Part shown: positions 38,167-49,467 of the stretch, piece after piece | How positions within the stretch are numbered: position 1 is the first letter of the stretch | Layout: each line of letters starts with the position of its first letter | Assembly (NCBI GenBank): GCA_903994365.1 | Contig: CAJEXL010000001.1 | Coordinates: 39,419 to 103,418, forward strand | DNA from: an uncultured Chlorobiaceae bacterium | Lineage (GTDB): Bacteria; Bacteroidota; Chlorobiia; Chlorobiales; Chlorobiaceae | Direction: 5' to 3' | Length of the DNA: 64,000 nt | Made by a program: the position numbers and the translations under genes | The notes under the pieces: model-generated | Databases searched by the model: none | Told to the model about the DNA's origin: nothing | Seen by the model: the letters and a program-made list of their open reading frames with translations, nothing else

Positions 38167-39447
38167 ATGCCAACCATAGATCTCGATTTTGACCGCCACC
38201 ACCTTTGGCACCCCTATACCTCGGTGACCAATCCACTGCCGGTCTATCCGGTCGTGCGAGCTTACGAGGTCTTTCTTGAGCTTGAGGATGGCCGAAAGCT
38301 GATTGACGGCATGTCTTCATGGTGGGCAGCCATCCATGGCTACAACCACCCTGTACTCAACGCGGCGGTGACCTCCCAGCTTCAGAGTATGAGCCATGTC
38401 ATGTTCGGCGGCCTTACCCATGAACCTGCCGTAACGCTTGCTCGTCAGTTGGTCACCATGACCCCTGAACCATTGCAAAAGGTGTTTTTCAGCGATTCCG
38501 GCTCGGTTTCGGTTGAGGTGGCGATCAAAATGGCCATTCAGTACTGGGCCGCACTGGGAAAAGTTGCAAAAAAACGCCTGCTCACCGTCCACTCAGGCTA
38601 TCACGGCGACACCTTTGCCGCCATGTCTGTCTGCGATCCAGTCACCGGCATGCACTCGCTTTTCAAGGGAACAATACAAGAGCAGTACTTTGCTGAAGCG
38701 CCCGCCTGCCGATTTGCTGACCCGTGCGCCGACAAGGATATCGCTGATCTCAGCATGAAGCTTGAACGCCACCACAGAGAGATTGCCGCAGTGATTATTG
38801 AACCGGTAGTACAGGGTGCAGGAGGAATGCGCTTTTACTCTCCTCACTATCTCATTCGCCTCCGGGAGCTCTGCGACCACCACAAGGTGCTTCTGATTTT
38901 CGACGAAATCGCTACCGGCTTTGGGCGAACAGGAAAGATGTTTGCGCTCGAACATGCCTCTGTTGTCCCTGATATACTCTGTGTCGGCAAAGCGCTGACC
39001 GGCGGCTACATGACCCTTGCCGCAACCATGACCACAGAGAAGGTTGCCGAAACGATCTGTTCCGGAACGCCCGGCCTCTTCATGCACGGGCCAACCTTTA
39101 TGGCAAATCCCCTCGCCTGTGCCGTAGCCTCCGCAAGCATTCGTCTCCTTGAGAGCTATGACTGGCAGGCTTCAGTACTCCGCCTTGAAGCCGGACTTCT
39201 CAAAGGTCTTGAGCCTTGCAGGGAATTCCGCCACGTGGTGGATGTGCGTGTGCTTGGTGCGATTGGGGTTGTTGAGCTTCAGAATCCAGTTGCTATGGCC
39301 ACTATCCAGAGACAATTTGTTGAAAAGGGCATCTGGGTCCGCCCTTTTGGCCGTCTGGTCTATCTTATGCCCCCTTTTATTATGTGCGATAAAGAGCTCG
39401 GCATATTGACCGCTACGGTCTGTGACGTTGTTCAATCAATACGGTAA
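38167..39447 (+). CDS. bioA: Adenosylmethionine-8-amino-7-oxononanoate aminotransferase
   Basis: A class III PLP aminotransferase that forms 7,8-diaminopelargonate, usually with SAM as amino donor. The 426-residue protein has HLWHPYTS near the start and [16 protein letters not shown]. It also has [40 protein letters not shown], and the PLP lysine in [16 protein letters not shown]. It is the last recognised biotin gene of the operon. Confidence 0.95.
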   Translation: MPTIDLDFDRHHLWHPYTSVTNPLPVYPVVRAYEVFLELEDGRKLIDGMSSWWAAIHGYNHPVLNAAVTSQLQSMSHVMFGGLTHEPAVTLARQLVTMTPEPLQKVFFSDSGSVSVEVAIKMAIQYWAALGKVAKKRLLTVHSGYHGDTFAAMSVCDPVTGMHSLFKGTIQEQYFAEAPACRFADPCADKDIADLSMKLERHHREIAAVIIEPVVQGAGGMRFYSPHYLIRLRELCDHHKVLLIFDEIATGFGRTGKMFALEHASVVPDILCVGKALTGGYMTLAATMTTEKVAETICSGTPGLFMHGPTFMANPLACAVASASIRLLESYDWQASVLRLEAGLLKGLEPCREFRHVVDVRVLGAIGVVELQNPVAMATIQRQFVEKGIWVRPFGRLVYLMPPFIMCDKELGILTATVCDVVQSIR

Positions 39448-39465
39448 CTTTTGAAGAAAAATGCC

Positions 39466-41157
39466 ATGAGAGCAAAACCCTGGATTCGCCATTACGACAA
39501 GGGAGTTCCCCACACCCTCCACCCATACCCGAAAGAGACGCTTGTCGATGTGCTGCGCCGAAGCGCCAGGGAACAACCCGGCCATGCCGCAATGCACTTC
39601 AAGGGCCGCACACTCTCTTATCTGGAGCTTGAGCAGCAGAGCAATGCTCTGGCCGTGGCACTCCTCTCACTGGGAATCAAAGCTGGCGACCGGGTGGCCC
39701 TTATCATGCCAAACTCCCCACAGATGGTGATCAGCGAGTTCGGGATATGGAAAGCCGGAGCAATTGCCGTACCCATGAATCCCCTCTATACCATCAACGA
39801 GCTTGAGCACACCCTGAATGAATGCGGCGCAGAGAGCGCCATTGTACTGACCACGTTTTATGAGAAGATCAAGGCCGCCCAGAGCGTTTCGCGCCTGAAA
39901 AGAGTGATTGCAACCAATATCAAGGAGTACCTGTCACCCGTCAAAAAACTTCTTTTCACGCTGGTAAAGGAGAAAAAAGATGGGCACAGAGTAAAACTGC
40001 AGGCTGGCGACTACCGGTTGAGTGCACTTCTTTCAGACCATGGCGGAAAAAAATGTCCACCTGCTCTTGTCAAGCACAACGATTCGGCTCTTTTTCTCTT
40101 TTCCGGCGGCACAACCGGCAACCCAAAATGCGTGGTTATTTCACATCAGGCAATGGTCATGACCGGTATGCAGATTGGAAGCTGGTTCAGCGTTATTCTT
40201 GAAAAGGGGAAAGATATCATTCTGCTCAACATGCCTCTCTTTCACGTCTATGCCCAGGTCGGCATTATGACGGCCGCGTTGATTGAGCGTTACCCGCTTG
40301 GACTGGTACCCAACCCGAGGGATATTGACGACCTGCTGCACACCATTAAAAAACTGAAACCATCCGTATTGCCCGGAGTTCCAACCCTCTTTACCGCACT
40401 GATCAACCATCCGGGGATCAAGCGTGACACCTCAATCCTGAAATCCCTCAAGCTCAGTGTCTCGGGAGCCGCACCGCTTATGCTTGAAACAAAAAAGCGT
40501 TTTGAAGAGCTGACGGGAGGGCGGATTATTGATGCCTACAGTTTGACAGAATCCGCACTTGCATCAGTCTTCACCCCAATCCTTGGCGCCTACAAGCATG
40601 GGTCGGTGGGCATTCCCATACCCGATGTTGAGGTGCGAATTGTTGACCCCGAAAAAGGGCTTGATGATCTTTGTGCAGATGAAGTGGGAGAAATTATCAT
40701 GCGTGCCCCCCAGATCATGAAGGAGTACTGGCAGAACCCGACAGAAACCGCCCTTGTTCTCCGTGATGGCTGGCTCTTCACCGGTGATCTCGGCTATCTC
40801 GATCACGATGGCTATCTCTTCATTGTCGATCGAAAAAAAGATGTCATCAAACCCGGTGGCTTCCAGGTCTGGCCCCGCGACGTGGAAGAGTCCATCGCCA
40901 CCCACCCAGCCGTTTTCGAAGTCGGTGTCGCGGGGGTACCCGACCCCTACCAGGGAGAAGCTGTGAAGGCATGGATTGTCCTGCGCCCCCAGCACCAGCT
41001 AACGGTTGATGAACTCCGCGCACATTGCCGCAAAGATCTTGCCGCCTACAAAGTGCCAAAACATATTGAGTTTACCGGAGCGCTGCCGAAATCAACGGTG
41101 GGCAAAGTGCTTCGCCGAAAACTGGTGGAAGCGCATTGTGATGCCGCAACCGCATGA
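39466..41157 (+). CDS. Long-chain fatty acid-CoA ligase family protein
   Basis: An AMP-forming acyl-CoA synthetase (FadD-like) of 563 residues from the ATG at 39466; a TTG 15 bases upstream is also in frame. The AMP-binding motif is FLFSGGTTGNPKC. Later come SYSLTESALASV, the GWLFTGDLGYLDHDGYLFIVDRKKD hinge region (given here by its core DGWLFTGDLGYLDHDGYL), and the C-terminal lysine region KSTVGKVLRR. The acyl substrate cannot be predicted. It starts 19 bases after bioA, so it may belong to the biotin operon. A link to pimelate activation is possible but weak, because the operon already makes pimeloyl-ACP by BioC/BioG. Confidence 0.88.
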   Translation: MRAKPWIRHYDKGVPHTLHPYPKETLVDVLRRSAREQPGHAAMHFKGRTLSYLELEQQSNALAVALLSLGIKAGDRVALIMPNSPQMVISEFGIWKAGAIAVPMNPLYTINELEHTLNECGAESAIVLTTFYEKIKAAQSVSRLKRVIATNIKEYLSPVKKLLFTLVKEKKDGHRVKLQAGDYRLSALLSDHGGKKCPPALVKHNDSALFLFSGGTTGNPKCVVISHQAMVMTGMQIGSWFSVILEKGKDIILLNMPLFHVYAQVGIMTAALIERYPLGLVPNPRDIDDLLHTIKKLKPSVLPGVPTLFTALINHPGIKRDTSILKSLKLSVSGAAPLMLETKKRFEELTGGRIIDAYSLTESALASVFTPILGAYKHGSVGIPIPDVEVRIVDPEKGLDDLCADEVGEIIMRAPQIMKEYWQNPTETALVLRDGWLFTGDLGYLDHDGYLFIVDRKKDVIKPGGFQVWPRDVEESIATHPAVFEVGVAGVPDPYQGEAVKAWIVLRPQHQLTVDELRAHCRKDLAAYKVPKHIEFTGALPKSTVGKVLRRKLVEAHCDAATA

Positions 41158-41311
41158 CCTTGCCATGTCTTGACGCAAAACTGAGGGAGGGGGGTAGCGT
41201 GACAGTGTTCTCTCACTCCCTGCGGCTTATCCCTCTTGCTTTCTTATATTGAACTTTTTATCCTGTTGAACAGATATCCCTGAAGGATTTTTCCACAACA
41301 TCTCTGAACGA

Positions 41312-42790
41312 ATGATGAGTAATTCCGATCTAAAGCGGGTGCAGAGTGCCAATCTGGCACCTGATAAAGTGATGCACAAGCTGGTTTCGCTGGCAAAACG
41401 GCGAGGCTTTATTTTCCCCTCCTCAGAGATCTATGAAGGGCTCTCATCTTGCTTCGACTATGGTCCGCTGGGCAGCGAGATGAAGCGGAATATCAAGGAG
41501 CTCTGGTGGAACTCAATGACCCGTCGCCATCAGAATATTGTAGGGCTCGATGCCTCAATCATGATGAATCCCCGCGTATGGGAGGCTTCTGGCCATGTGG
41601 CAAGCTTCAATGACCCGATGATTGACGACAAAACGACCAAACGGCGCTATCGCGCTGATCACCTTATCGAGAACCATATAGAAAAACTGCGCCGCGATGG
41701 CAAGGAAGAGGAGCTTCTGCGGGTACAGGCAATTTATGAAGCCGCATCGGGAACAGAGGATCTGAACCGTGCGCTCTATAACCTCATCATTGCTGAAGGG
41801 ATCAAGGCCGCCGATACAGGATCGGGAGACTGGACGGAGGTTCGCCAGTTCAACCTGATGTTCCAGTGCAATATGGGAGCGCTTGCCGACAAGGCAAGTG
41901 TCGTTTACCTGCGGCCCGAAACTGCACAAGGTATTTTTGTCAACTTTCATAACGTTCGTGAGTCGTCGCGCATGAAGGTGCCGTTCGGCATAGCGCAGAT
42001 CGGCAAGGCCTTCCGTAACGAAATTGTCAAAGGCAACTTCATCTTCCGCATGGTTGAGTTTGAGCAGATGGAGATGCAGTACTTTGTCAAGCCCGGCACC
42101 CAGGCTGAAGCATTTGAGGCGTGGCGCGAGGAGCGCTTTGCCTGGTACAGCAGTGCTCTTGGCATCAACAAGGAGAAGCTGCACTGGTACAAGCACGACA
42201 AACTGGCACACTATGCCGACCTTGCCTACGACATCAAGTTCGAGTTCCCGTTCGGGATTGAGGAGATTGAGGGCATACACTCACGAACCGATTTTGACCT
42301 GAAACAGCATCAGGAGTACTCCGGTAAAAATATGGAGTATATCGACCAGCTCACCAATGAGCGCTATATCCCTTACGTGGTGGAAACCTCCGCCGGGTGC
42401 GACCGCCTCTTCCTGGCGCTGCTTGCCGATGCCTACACTGAAGATACGGTTGACGGCGACGAGCGGGTGGTACTGAAGCTGTCACCAAAGGTTGCTCCGG
42501 TAAAAGCTGCGGTGCTGCCATTGATGAAAAAGGGCGGCATGGCCGAACGAGCATCGACCCTGTGTGAAGAGCTGGCAGAAGATTTCCTTGTGCAGTACGA
42601 CGACGCTGGCTCTATCGGCAAGCGCTACCGCCGTCAGGATGAGATTGGCACTCCATTCTGCATCACCGTTGACCATCAAACGCTTGAAGAGCAGACAGTC
42701 ACCGTGCGCTACCGCGACACCGCAACCCAGGAACGCCTTGCTCTCTCAAGAGTACGGGAATTTATTGCCTCTAAACTTATAGGACTGTAA
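41312..42790 (+). CDS. glyS: Glycyl-tRNA synthetase (class II, single-chain homodimeric type)
   Basis: Charges tRNA-Gly. The 492-residue protein is the eukaryote/archaeon-like alpha2 form, not the alpha2beta2 form. It has [25 protein letters not shown] at the start (core [18 protein letters not shown]) and [12 protein letters not shown] (motif 2 neighbourhood). It also has [14 protein letters not shown], and [18 protein letters not shown] (motif 3) before an anticodon-binding domain. Two ATGs occur in tandem at the start. bchP begins three bases after its stop, so the two are very likely co-transcribed. Confidence 0.95.
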   Translation: MMSNSDLKRVQSANLAPDKVMHKLVSLAKRRGFIFPSSEIYEGLSSCFDYGPLGSEMKRNIKELWWNSMTRRHQNIVGLDASIMMNPRVWEASGHVASFNDPMIDDKTTKRRYRADHLIENHIEKLRRDGKEEELLRVQAIYEAASGTEDLNRALYNLIIAEGIKAADTGSGDWTEVRQFNLMFQCNMGALADKASVVYLRPETAQGIFVNFHNVRESSRMKVPFGIAQIGKAFRNEIVKGNFIFRMVEFEQMEMQYFVKPGTQAEAFEAWREERFAWYSSALGINKEKLHWYKHDKLAHYADLAYDIKFEFPFGIEEIEGIHSRTDFDLKQHQEYSGKNMEYIDQLTNERYIPYVVETSAGCDRLFLALLADAYTEDTVDGDERVVLKLSPKVAPVKAAVLPLMKKGGMAERASTLCEELAEDFLVQYDDAGSIGKRYRRQDEIGTPFCITVDHQTLEEQTVTVRYRDTATQERLALSRVREFIASKLIGL

Positions 42791-42793
42791 GCT

Positions 42794-43936
42794 ATGCGTT
42801 ACGATGTCGCCGTCATCGGTGGAGGCCCTTCGGGCGCTGTTGCTGCGGCCATACTGGCAAAAGCCGGACTCTCTACCGTCCTGATTGAACGCAACTTTGA
42901 CAACGTCAAACCTTGCGGAGGAGCCATTCCCCTTGGTCTTATTGAGGAGTTCACTATTCCTGCCGAGCTGATTGAAAAAAAGCTCTCACGAATGAAAGCT
43001 CGATCACCAAAAGGGCGAGTCATCGACATGAAGATGCCCAACGGTTACGTCGGCATGGTTCGTCGTGAAAAATTTGACCGCTACCTGCGCGTTCAAGCCG
43101 AGCAGGCTGGCGCTGTTGTTGTTGAGGGGCTGGTCAAATCCATCTCACACTCCGGCGACGGCTTTGTCATCAACACCCTTAATGACAAAGTGGCGCCACT
43201 CCGCGCCCGAAGAATTATCGGGGCAGACGGTGCCAACTCAAAAGCCGCTGATGAGCTGCATTTTCCGCCCAATGAGCTGAAGGTGATTGCCATGCAGCAG
43301 CGCTTCAAGTACACCCCGTCCATCCAGAAATTCAGTGATATTGTTGAGATCTGGTTTGATGGAGAGGTCTCGCCCGACTTTTACGGCTGGATTTTCCCAA
43401 AGGCTGACCACCTGGCCATCGGCACTGGCACAGAGGATCACCGTCATAATATCAAGGCGCTGCAAAAGCGCTTTATTGAAAAGATAGGGATTACCGACAA
43501 ACCCTATCTTGATGAAGCGGCAAAAATACCGATGAAGCCCCGCAAATCGTTCACCCAGGAGAAGGCGATTCTTGTCGGTGATGCGGCTGGCCTGGTCACT
43601 CCCGCGAATGGGGAGGGGATCTTTTTTGCCATGCGGTCAGGGAAGCTCGGCGCTTTGGCGATGATTGAGCATCTCAAACATGGCGCGCCACTGAAAAACT
43701 ATGAAAAAGAGTTCCGCAAGCTCTATGCGCCGATCTTTTTTGGACTTGAGGTGTTGCAGGCCGCCTATTACCGTAATGACCGGCTGCGAGAGAGTTTTGT
43801 GGCGATTTGTGCCGACGATGATGTCCAGAGGATCACCTTCGACTCATATCTCTACAAGAAAATGATCCCTGCCTCCTGGCCTGTTCAGATGAAAATTTTT
43901 TCAAAAAATATCTACCACCTCATCAAGGGCTCCTGA
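42794..43936 (+). CDS. bchP: Geranylgeranyl reductase (bacteriochlorophyll side-chain type)
   Basis: A flavoprotein of 380 residues that reduces geranylgeranyl groups, in phototrophs to make the phytyl tail of (bacterio)chlorophyll. The N-terminal dinucleotide fold is [21 protein letters not shown], followed by [15 protein letters not shown], a hallmark of the ChlP/BchP family. A second FAD motif, [19 protein letters not shown], is near residue 260. It sits between glyS and a Ycf49-like gene, with tight spacing on both sides (3 and 0 bases). BchP is favoured over an archaeal-type lipid reductase by this sequence and context. It is the main evidence for a phototroph. Confidence 0.9.
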   Translation: MRYDVAVIGGGPSGAVAAAILAKAGLSTVLIERNFDNVKPCGGAIPLGLIEEFTIPAELIEKKLSRMKARSPKGRVIDMKMPNGYVGMVRREKFDRYLRVQAEQAGAVVVEGLVKSISHSGDGFVINTLNDKVAPLRARRIIGADGANSKAADELHFPPNELKVIAMQQRFKYTPSIQKFSDIVEIWFDGEVSPDFYGWIFPKADHLAIGTGTEDHRHNIKALQKRFIEKIGITDKPYLDEAAKIPMKPRKSFTQEKAILVGDAAGLVTPANGEGIFFAMRSGKLGALAMIEHLKHGAPLKNYEKEFRKLYAPIFFGLEVLQAAYYRNDRLRESFVAICADDDVQRITFDSYLYKKMIPASWPVQMKIFSKNIYHLIKGS

Positions 43937-44635
43937 ATGCTGCTCTCTTTTCCCAACTGGATCATCCATATCTCATCAGCTCTTGAATGGGGTATCGCCG
44001 CAGCGCTTCTCTTTCACTATGGCAGAATAACGGGACGTCGCGACATCCGCCTCTTTGGCCTTGCCATGCTGCCGCACTGGAGTGGCAGCTTTTTTATATT
44101 GGGCTACCACATCTCGGGAGACTCAATTCCGATCCTGCTTGATATATCGGAACTGATCAATCTCTTTGGAAGTACCGCGCTTCTGCTTGCAACACTGAAC
44201 CTGCTGAAATCGACCAAACCCGCTCATTCCGGCTCAAGATATGCCGCCACAATTGGCGCTATCATGATTGCCGGAAAACCACAGTCTTACCTCGGCGCTG
44301 ATATCTTCGACACCATTCTGCAGATATCGAGCGTGATCTATATCACCTTTCTTGTGCTGCTGCTGGTGCTCTATCGCCGCGACAACACTATTTTTTCAGG
44401 CTTGACGGTGGCCGGATTCTGGTTTGTGCTGCTCTTCATCTCAGTCACCATTTTCTGTATGTACCTTGCCACCGAGGTAAGGGGATATCCGACACTTTCA
44501 CACGACAACCTGCTGCACGGACTTGCCGAAAGCCTTTTGAGCATCAGCAATCTCATGATTGCACTCGGGGTACATCGTAAAATAAGGGAGTATGAGCGAA
44601 AATCATTTGACCAACACAGGCGTATGAAGCGCTGA
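43937..44635 (+). CDS. Ycf49-like membrane protein (DUF2499-DUF3593 fusion)
   Basis: A 232-residue integral membrane protein with about six hydrophobic helices. The opening SFPNWIIHISSALEWGIAA matches the Ycf49/DUF2499 family known from cyanobacteria and plastids. The second half, ending HGLAESLLSISNLMIALGVH, resembles DUF3593, which I recall as a separate or fused partner in cyanobacteria. The function is unknown. It begins directly after the bchP stop, which suggests a role tied to pigment or photosynthetic-membrane biogenesis (inference). Its last 33 bases overlap the end of the convergent protease gene. Confidence 0.75.
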   Translation: MLLSFPNWIIHISSALEWGIAAALLFHYGRITGRRDIRLFGLAMLPHWSGSFFILGYHISGDSIPILLDISELINLFGSTALLLATLNLLKSTKPAHSGSRYAATIGAIMIAGKPQSYLGADIFDTILQISSVIYITFLVLLLVLYRRDNTIFSGLTVAGFWFVLLFISVTIFCMYLATEVRGYPTLSHDNLLHGLAESLLSISNLMIALGVHRKIREYERKSFDQHRRMKR

Positions 44636-46342
44636 GGAGTACTTCGCCGCATCAGAGAGCACCTCAACTGCTTTTTTCACAGCAAGGTCGTGATCAAGCT
44701 CCGCTTTTCGAGCAAGATGATCGTCATAATGGCGGAAAATCTCCACGTCAAGGGCCGCAAGAACGTCAGTGGAGGCACTCTCAATCTCCTGAGCCTTCAT
44801 GCGATCAATTTCCTGCTGCAAAACGGTGAAACTTTTCAGGCGACTACTATCGTCACTTGATGGGGGGGATTTCGCCAGACTCTCCTTCAGCTCATTAAAC
44901 CGACGCTCCGCATCAGAGGTATAAACAAATTTTTTATTGCGCAGAAAGTCATCAAACAATTCCATCAGTGCCTTGCTATCCACAAGAGACGGGGGATTGA
45001 CGGGAAAGGCTGCGCAGTAGTCCGTGGAGAAAAAAAACGGGAGCCCTCTTTTGCGAAGCGCAGCAAGATAGGGAGATGGTGTTGGCTCCGAGAGTAGAAT
45101 ATCGGGCAGAATCCCGCCGCTGCCATAGACTTTTCGTCCGTTTTTAGTCATAAAAACCTGTGAAGCATCCTCTCCATGACCCTTTGGAAGCACTTTCCGT
45201 TTGCCATCCGCCATCTTGACCTCTTTCTGGATCAGTCGGCCTGATGGTGTGTAGTATTTTGCGATGGTCAGCTTCAGGGCGCTGTCGTACGAGATCTTTA
45301 TCACCGATTGCACCAAACCTTTTCCAAAAGAGCGTTCGCCGATAATAATCCCTCGATCCAGATCCTGGATAGCGCCAGAGACAATTTCAGCAGCAGATGC
45401 GCTCTGACTGTTGATCAACACAACAAGAGGAATCGCCACATCCACCGGAGGTGCTTCGGTCAGATACGATTTTACCACCTCCGCCGATCTTCCCTGAATC
45501 GAAACCACTGAGCTGCCCTGCGTGATAAAAAGCGATGCAACATCCACCGCTGCATTGAGCAAGCCGCCAGGATTGTTGCGGAGATCAAGAATAACCCCTT
45601 TCAGCGGCACATGATTCTCTTGAGCCTGTTTTGAAAGCAGCAGGAATGCCTCGCGAAGTTCAGCGGATGAGCGAGCGCCAAAACTCTTCATCTCCAGATA
45701 ACCGACACCATCAATAATGGCGGAATAGCTCACGGTATTAACCCGTACCTCTTCCCGAACCAGGGTAACTGTAAGTGGTTGCACTCCATGACGTTCAAGC
45801 TGAAAGACAATCGAAGTACCCACGGCACCCTTAATCAGGGTTTTCACCTCTTCAGGTGACATATTCTTCACCTCTCTGTTATTAATGGCAACAATACTGT
45901 CGCCAACCCTGATTCCCGCATTTGCCGCAGGATGACCGGCGGCCACCGAGGTCACAAAAAATGTTCCGTCAAGAGAGGAGATGGTGATACCAACACCCAC
46001 ATAGTGACCATTAGTCTGCTCATCAAGCTCACCCGAATCCTCTTCGTCAAGAAAGACCGTATAAGGGTCAAGAGTGCGCAGCATCCCGTCAATACCCGCA
46101 TACATCAACTCGCTGACGTTAAGGGTGTCAACATAATTTTTGGAGACTTCACGATAGACCTCTCCAAGCAGATCAATGCTTTTGACAATTTCGAAATACT
46201 CTTTATCGGGAGGCGTTTCCGCAGCCAGAGAGAGTGATGGAAGAGAAAAAGAGAATAAAAGAGCCAACACAAGCCCCTGAACACTCTGCCGAAAAGAAAA
46301 TCTTCCCGGGTGCCGCCAGTTACACTTCCTGTTCTGCTGCAT
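44603..46342 (-). CDS. ctpA: C-terminal processing peptidase (S41 family)
   Basis: An exported serine protease of 579 residues. It has a signal peptide (hydrophobic VLALLFSFSLPSLSLA), an N-terminal helical segment, and a PDZ domain around residues 115-190 (YVGVGITISSLDG, AGIRVGDSIVAINN). The S41 catalytic domain follows, with GVILDLRNNPGGLL, the nucleophile serine in NSQSASAAEIVSGA, and the general-base lysine in GERSFGKGLVQ. A C-terminal helical extension of about 150 residues resembles the longer Prc/CtpA types. dapD lies 3 bases upstream on the same strand. The 3' end overlaps the Ycf49-like gene tail to tail. Confidence 0.92.
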   Translation of the reverse strand: MQQNRKCNWRHPGRFSFRQSVQGLVLALLFSFSLPSLSLAAETPPDKEYFEIVKSIDLLGEVYREVSKNYVDTLNVSELMYAGIDGMLRTLDPYTVFLDEEDSGELDEQTNGHYVGVGITISSLDGTFFVTSVAAGHPAANAGIRVGDSIVAINNREVKNMSPEEVKTLIKGAVGTSIVFQLERHGVQPLTVTLVREEVRVNTVSYSAIIDGVGYLEMKSFGARSSAELREAFLLLSKQAQENHVPLKGVILDLRNNPGGLLNAAVDVASLFITQGSSVVSIQGRSAEVVKSYLTEAPPVDVAIPLVVLINSQSASAAEIVSGAIQDLDRGIIIGERSFGKGLVQSVIKISYDSALKLTIAKYYTPSGRLIQKEVKMADGKRKVLPKGHGEDASQVFMTKNGRKVYGSGGILPDILLSEPTPSPYLAALRKRGLPFFFSTDYCAAFPVNPPSLVDSKALMELFDDFLRNKKFVYTSDAERRFNELKESLAKSPPSSDDSSRLKSFTVLQQEIDRMKAQEIESASTDVLAALDVEIFRHYDDHLARKAELDHDLAVKKAVEVLSDAAKYSSALHTPVLVK

Positions 46343-46345
46343 AGC

Positions 46346-47218
46346 TCACCTGAGAGCCTCTTCAAGAGCCGTTGCGCTGTCTGTCCGTTCGTCCCGATAT
46401 TTTATAATCATGGGGGTATAGATGGAAAGTCCATGTTCAGCAGCAAAATCACCCTTGACCCGTCGAGAACCGGCAACCACAACCGCGCCCGAAGGAATCA
46501 CAAGAGGCGCTTCGGCTGTTTTTCTGTAGATCGCATTTCGCACAAGATCGTAGACCGGCGTTGAACCATTCAGGATCACTCCGGTACCAATAACCGCCCG
46601 TTCCCGAACTATGGTGCCCTCATAGATACCACAATTACCGCCAACCATCACCTCATCCTCAATAATAACCGGCATCGCGCCAATCGGCTCAAGAACACCG
46701 CCAACCTGAACCGCCGCCGACAAATGCACCTTTTTACCAACCTGCGCACAGCTCCCCACAAGAGCGTGAGAGTCAATCATTGTCCCCTCATCAACATAGG
46801 CTCCGACATTCACATAAGCCGGTGGCATCATCACCACCGTAGGTGCCAGATAGGAGCCGTCCCGCACAGATGAACCACCAGGCACAATGCGAACATTGTT
46901 GGCGAGCGTCATCTTCTTGAGCGGGTAGGTATCCTTGTCCATAAAGGTAAAGCCATGACCCTGACCATCAAGCGCAAGAGTGCCCTCCTGCAACCGGCCA
47001 AGCCGCATCCCAAGAAGAATCCCCTGCTTGACCCATGAGTTAACCACCCACTCATCACCAAATTTTTCCGCAGCCCTCACCAAACCGTCGTTCAGCAACT
47101 GTTTGAACTGATCAAAAACCGCACGCGCCTCCGGTATCTCCCAGAGCTCCGTTGCCGAAAGTGTGGAAAAACCAAGAAGAGACTCTTTCAATACATCATA
47201 TTGTCCCATAACGCTCAT
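46346..47218 (-). CDS. dapD: Tetrahydrodipicolinate N-succinyltransferase
   Basis: Catalyses the succinyl-CoA-dependent step of the succinylase branch of lysine/diaminopimelate synthesis. The 290-residue protein has an N-terminal helical domain and a left-handed beta-helix of hexapeptide repeats ([54 protein letters not shown]). The sequence matches DapD, not the acetyltransferase DapH. Two starts, ATG at 47218 and 47209, are possible. It is placed between rng and the protease gene on the same strand. Confidence 0.92.
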   Translation of the reverse strand: MSVMGQYDVLKESLLGFSTLSATELWEIPEARAVFDQFKQLLNDGLVRAAEKFGDEWVVNSWVKQGILLGMRLGRLQEGTLALDGQGHGFTFMDKDTYPLKKMTLANNVRIVPGGSSVRDGSYLAPTVVMMPPAYVNVGAYVDEGTMIDSHALVGSCAQVGKKVHLSAAVQVGGVLEPIGAMPVIIEDEVMVGGNCGIYEGTIVRERAVIGTGVILNGSTPVYDLVRNAIYRKTAEAPLVIPSGAVVVAGSRRVKGDFAAEHGLSIYTPMIIKYRDERTDSATALEEALR

Positions 47219-47233
47219 TCGACTGTTTGTCGG

Positions 47234-48925
47234 TTATATGTCGCCATATTCGGCGGTTATATCCTTGTTATTTTTTCTGCTGTAAAACCTGAAATCGTCA
47301 CTTCTGAGGCTCTCATCCGGCTTCACCTGCACAAAAAGCATGTGCTGCAAAAACCACTTCAGCTCTGTCTTCAGGTCACTGTTCTGCAACGGTTCAATCA
47401 CGGTTGGACTGACATAGAGATCAAGCTGCTTGAACTGCATGGAGTGCTGGAGCGCATACTTCCGCAGCCACCGCTCAATCTGGTTGATGGTGGTAAAACG
47501 CGCCTGCACCACACCGCTCCCTCCACAGGCGGGACACTGGTCGCCCATACGCTGCATGAGGCTCGGACGAATTCTTTCACGGGTAATCTGCATGATGCCA
47601 AAGTCAGACATCGGCAGAATGTTCGATTTTGCCCGATCATTACGCAGCTCCGTCTTCATGGAATCATAGACCTTTTTGGCATTCTTCTGGTCGAGCATAT
47701 CAATAAAATCAACCACAATAATGCCGCCAATATCACGCAACCGCAACTGCCGAACCACTTCACGCGCCGCCTCAAGGTTGGTCTTCAGAGAGTTCTCCTC
47801 CTGCTCCCGCTTTGCCGCATAGCGACCGCTGTTGACATCAACAACCACCATCGCTTCAGTATGCTCGATAATGATATAGCCACCCGATTTGAGCCACACC
47901 TTGCGCGAAAAGATCGATTCGACATCCTTGGCGATTCCGTACCCTTCAAACAGTGGAAGTTTGCCCTGGTAGAAGGTGACATTTTTCACCATCTCAGGCG
48001 CTGCCCACTCAATATAGTTCAGCGTCTCCTTGTAGATAACCGGTGAGTTCGCCACAATTTCAGTGACATCCGAGGTGAGCGAGTCGCGCAACACACTCGA
48101 TATGATGGTATCCTCCTTGAAGATCAACTGGGGAGGTGCTGCATCCTGCAACTGCACCTCAATCTGCGTCCACTTGGCAAGCAGCTTCTCAAGATCCTGC
48201 TTCAACAGTGTCTCCTCCTGATCCTCGGCAACGGTGCGGATAATGGCACCAAACCCTTCAGGGAGCATGGAGCGCACCAGCTTTTTCAGCCGTGACCGCT
48301 CTTTGCGGGCAATCACCCGCCGTGATACCGCAACCTGGCCTCCGCCAAAAGGGAGCAGCACCATGAAGCGTCCGGCAATGGTAATATCAGAGGTGAGGCG
48401 AGATCCCTTGCTGCTGATCGGTTCCTTGATAACCTGCACCAGAATAGAGTCGTTCGGCTTGAGCTTGCCTGCAATCATCTGGGTATAGGACTGCCTTTTT
48501 TCCGCACGCTCCTGCTCATCTGCCGAAGGGGTTTTGCTGCCACTGCGGGCAGCCTGCTTTATATTTACAGCAGCCGCAGGCTCATCACCGGTACGGCCAG
48601 ACTGTAGCGCATCATCGCCATCTTCCACTCCCCCATTTTCATCATCATCCTCATCATCCTCAATCAGCGCACGATAATCCTCGTTGGTTGTGCCCACATC
48701 CGAAAAATGGAGAAAGCCATCCGACTTCTGCCCGATATCAACAAAAGCCGCCTTTAAACCCTCAACAACCTTGTGCACCCGGCCAAGATAAATATCACCA
48801 ATACTCCTCCGACTCTCAGGGCGCTCAATAATCAATTCAACCAGACGACCCTCCTCAACCAGCGCCACCTGTATCTCGTCGCCGGTCTTGTTCATCAACA
48901 ACTGCTTATTCGAACTTTTCTTCAT
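47234..48925 (-). CDS. rng: Ribonuclease G/E family endoribonuclease
   Basis: A 563-residue single-strand endoribonuclease for rRNA and mRNA processing. It has an S1 domain near the N-terminus ([23 protein letters not shown]). This is interrupted by an acidic low-complexity insert with a run of D and E at about residues 90-140. The catalytic part includes [15 protein letters not shown] and [11 protein letters not shown], which hold the metal-binding aspartates, and a zinc-link CPACGGSG. The long RNase E scaffold tail is absent, so RNase G-like is the better label. It is the first gene of a minus-strand run with dapD and ctpA. Confidence 0.93.
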   Translation of the reverse strand: MKKSSNKQLLMNKTGDEIQVALVEEGRLVELIIERPESRRSIGDIYLGRVHKVVEGLKAAFVDIGQKSDGFLHFSDVGTTNEDYRALIEDDEDDDENGGVEDGDDALQSGRTGDEPAAAVNIKQAARSGSKTPSADEQERAEKRQSYTQMIAGKLKPNDSILVQVIKEPISSKGSRLTSDITIAGRFMVLLPFGGGQVAVSRRVIARKERSRLKKLVRSMLPEGFGAIIRTVAEDQEETLLKQDLEKLLAKWTQIEVQLQDAAPPQLIFKEDTIISSVLRDSLTSDVTEIVANSPVIYKETLNYIEWAAPEMVKNVTFYQGKLPLFEGYGIAKDVESIFSRKVWLKSGGYIIIEHTEAMVVVDVNSGRYAAKREQEENSLKTNLEAAREVVRQLRLRDIGGIIVVDFIDMLDQKNAKKVYDSMKTELRNDRAKSNILPMSDFGIMQITRERIRPSLMQRMGDQCPACGGSGVVQARFTTINQIERWLRKYALQHSMQFKQLDLYVSPTVIEPLQNSDLKTELKWFLQHMLFVQVKPDESLRSDDFRFYSRKNNKDITAEYGDI

Positions 48926-49188
48926 TCGTTAACTCTTTTTATAATGCATCAATAATATCTCTTTTGTGAAGTCATGCAGTTACAACAGCAGGTCAGCGGC
49001 AAAACTGCCCGCAAAGGGGCGAAAACTGACAAGCAAGATAATAAATTATAGAAGGAAACTGTAATAACGAGGCGGACAGAAGAGTGGCTGGGAAAAGTTT
49101 CGGCAACGGCTCTCCCAAAATTTCAGCTACTCGATTGCAGCAATGAGCGCCAATTTCTCTGTATCTGAAGCAACCAGGTGCAACTTTT

Positions 49189-49467
49189 TTACCGATACAC
49201 CTCTTTACGATGAGCCACTCGAATGACAAGAACACAAACCTCTGCATCCCTGATTTCACAAAGTACACGATAATCACCAACACGATAACGCCACAGAGCT
49301 GACCGATCGCCCTGCAAAGCCTTACCCAACTGTCGAGGATGTAACGAGACCCGATTCCGTAAATAGGCGATGATCCGTTTTGCCTCTTGCTTGTCAATGC
49401 GGGCCAATCCTCTCTCGGCTTCGCGAGTTACCTCAATCTTCCAGACCAAGGCGGCGCTCCACTTCAT
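49189..49467 (-). CDS. RelE/ParE-family toxin
   Basis: A small RelE-fold protein (92 residues from the ATG at 49467). The TTG at 49449 directly before [18 protein letters not shown] is an equally plausible start, and an ATG at 49494 is also in frame. Features are [26 protein letters not shown] and a C-terminal VAHRKEVYR (key pieces [14 protein letters not shown]), which are typical of ribosome-dependent mRNA interferases of the RelE type. It overlaps the upstream antitoxin gene, the usual toxin-second order. Confidence 0.85.
   Translation of the reverse strand: MKWSAALVWKIEVTREAERGLARIDKQEAKRIIAYLRNRVSLHPRQLGKALQGDRSALWRYRVGDYRVLCEIRDAEVCVLVIRVAHRKEVYR

Noticed and set aside
48993..49397. 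A 134-codon minus-strand frame downstream of the RelE toxin
   Set aside because: It overlaps the RelE gene in another frame and has no family features; RelE explains the coding signal.
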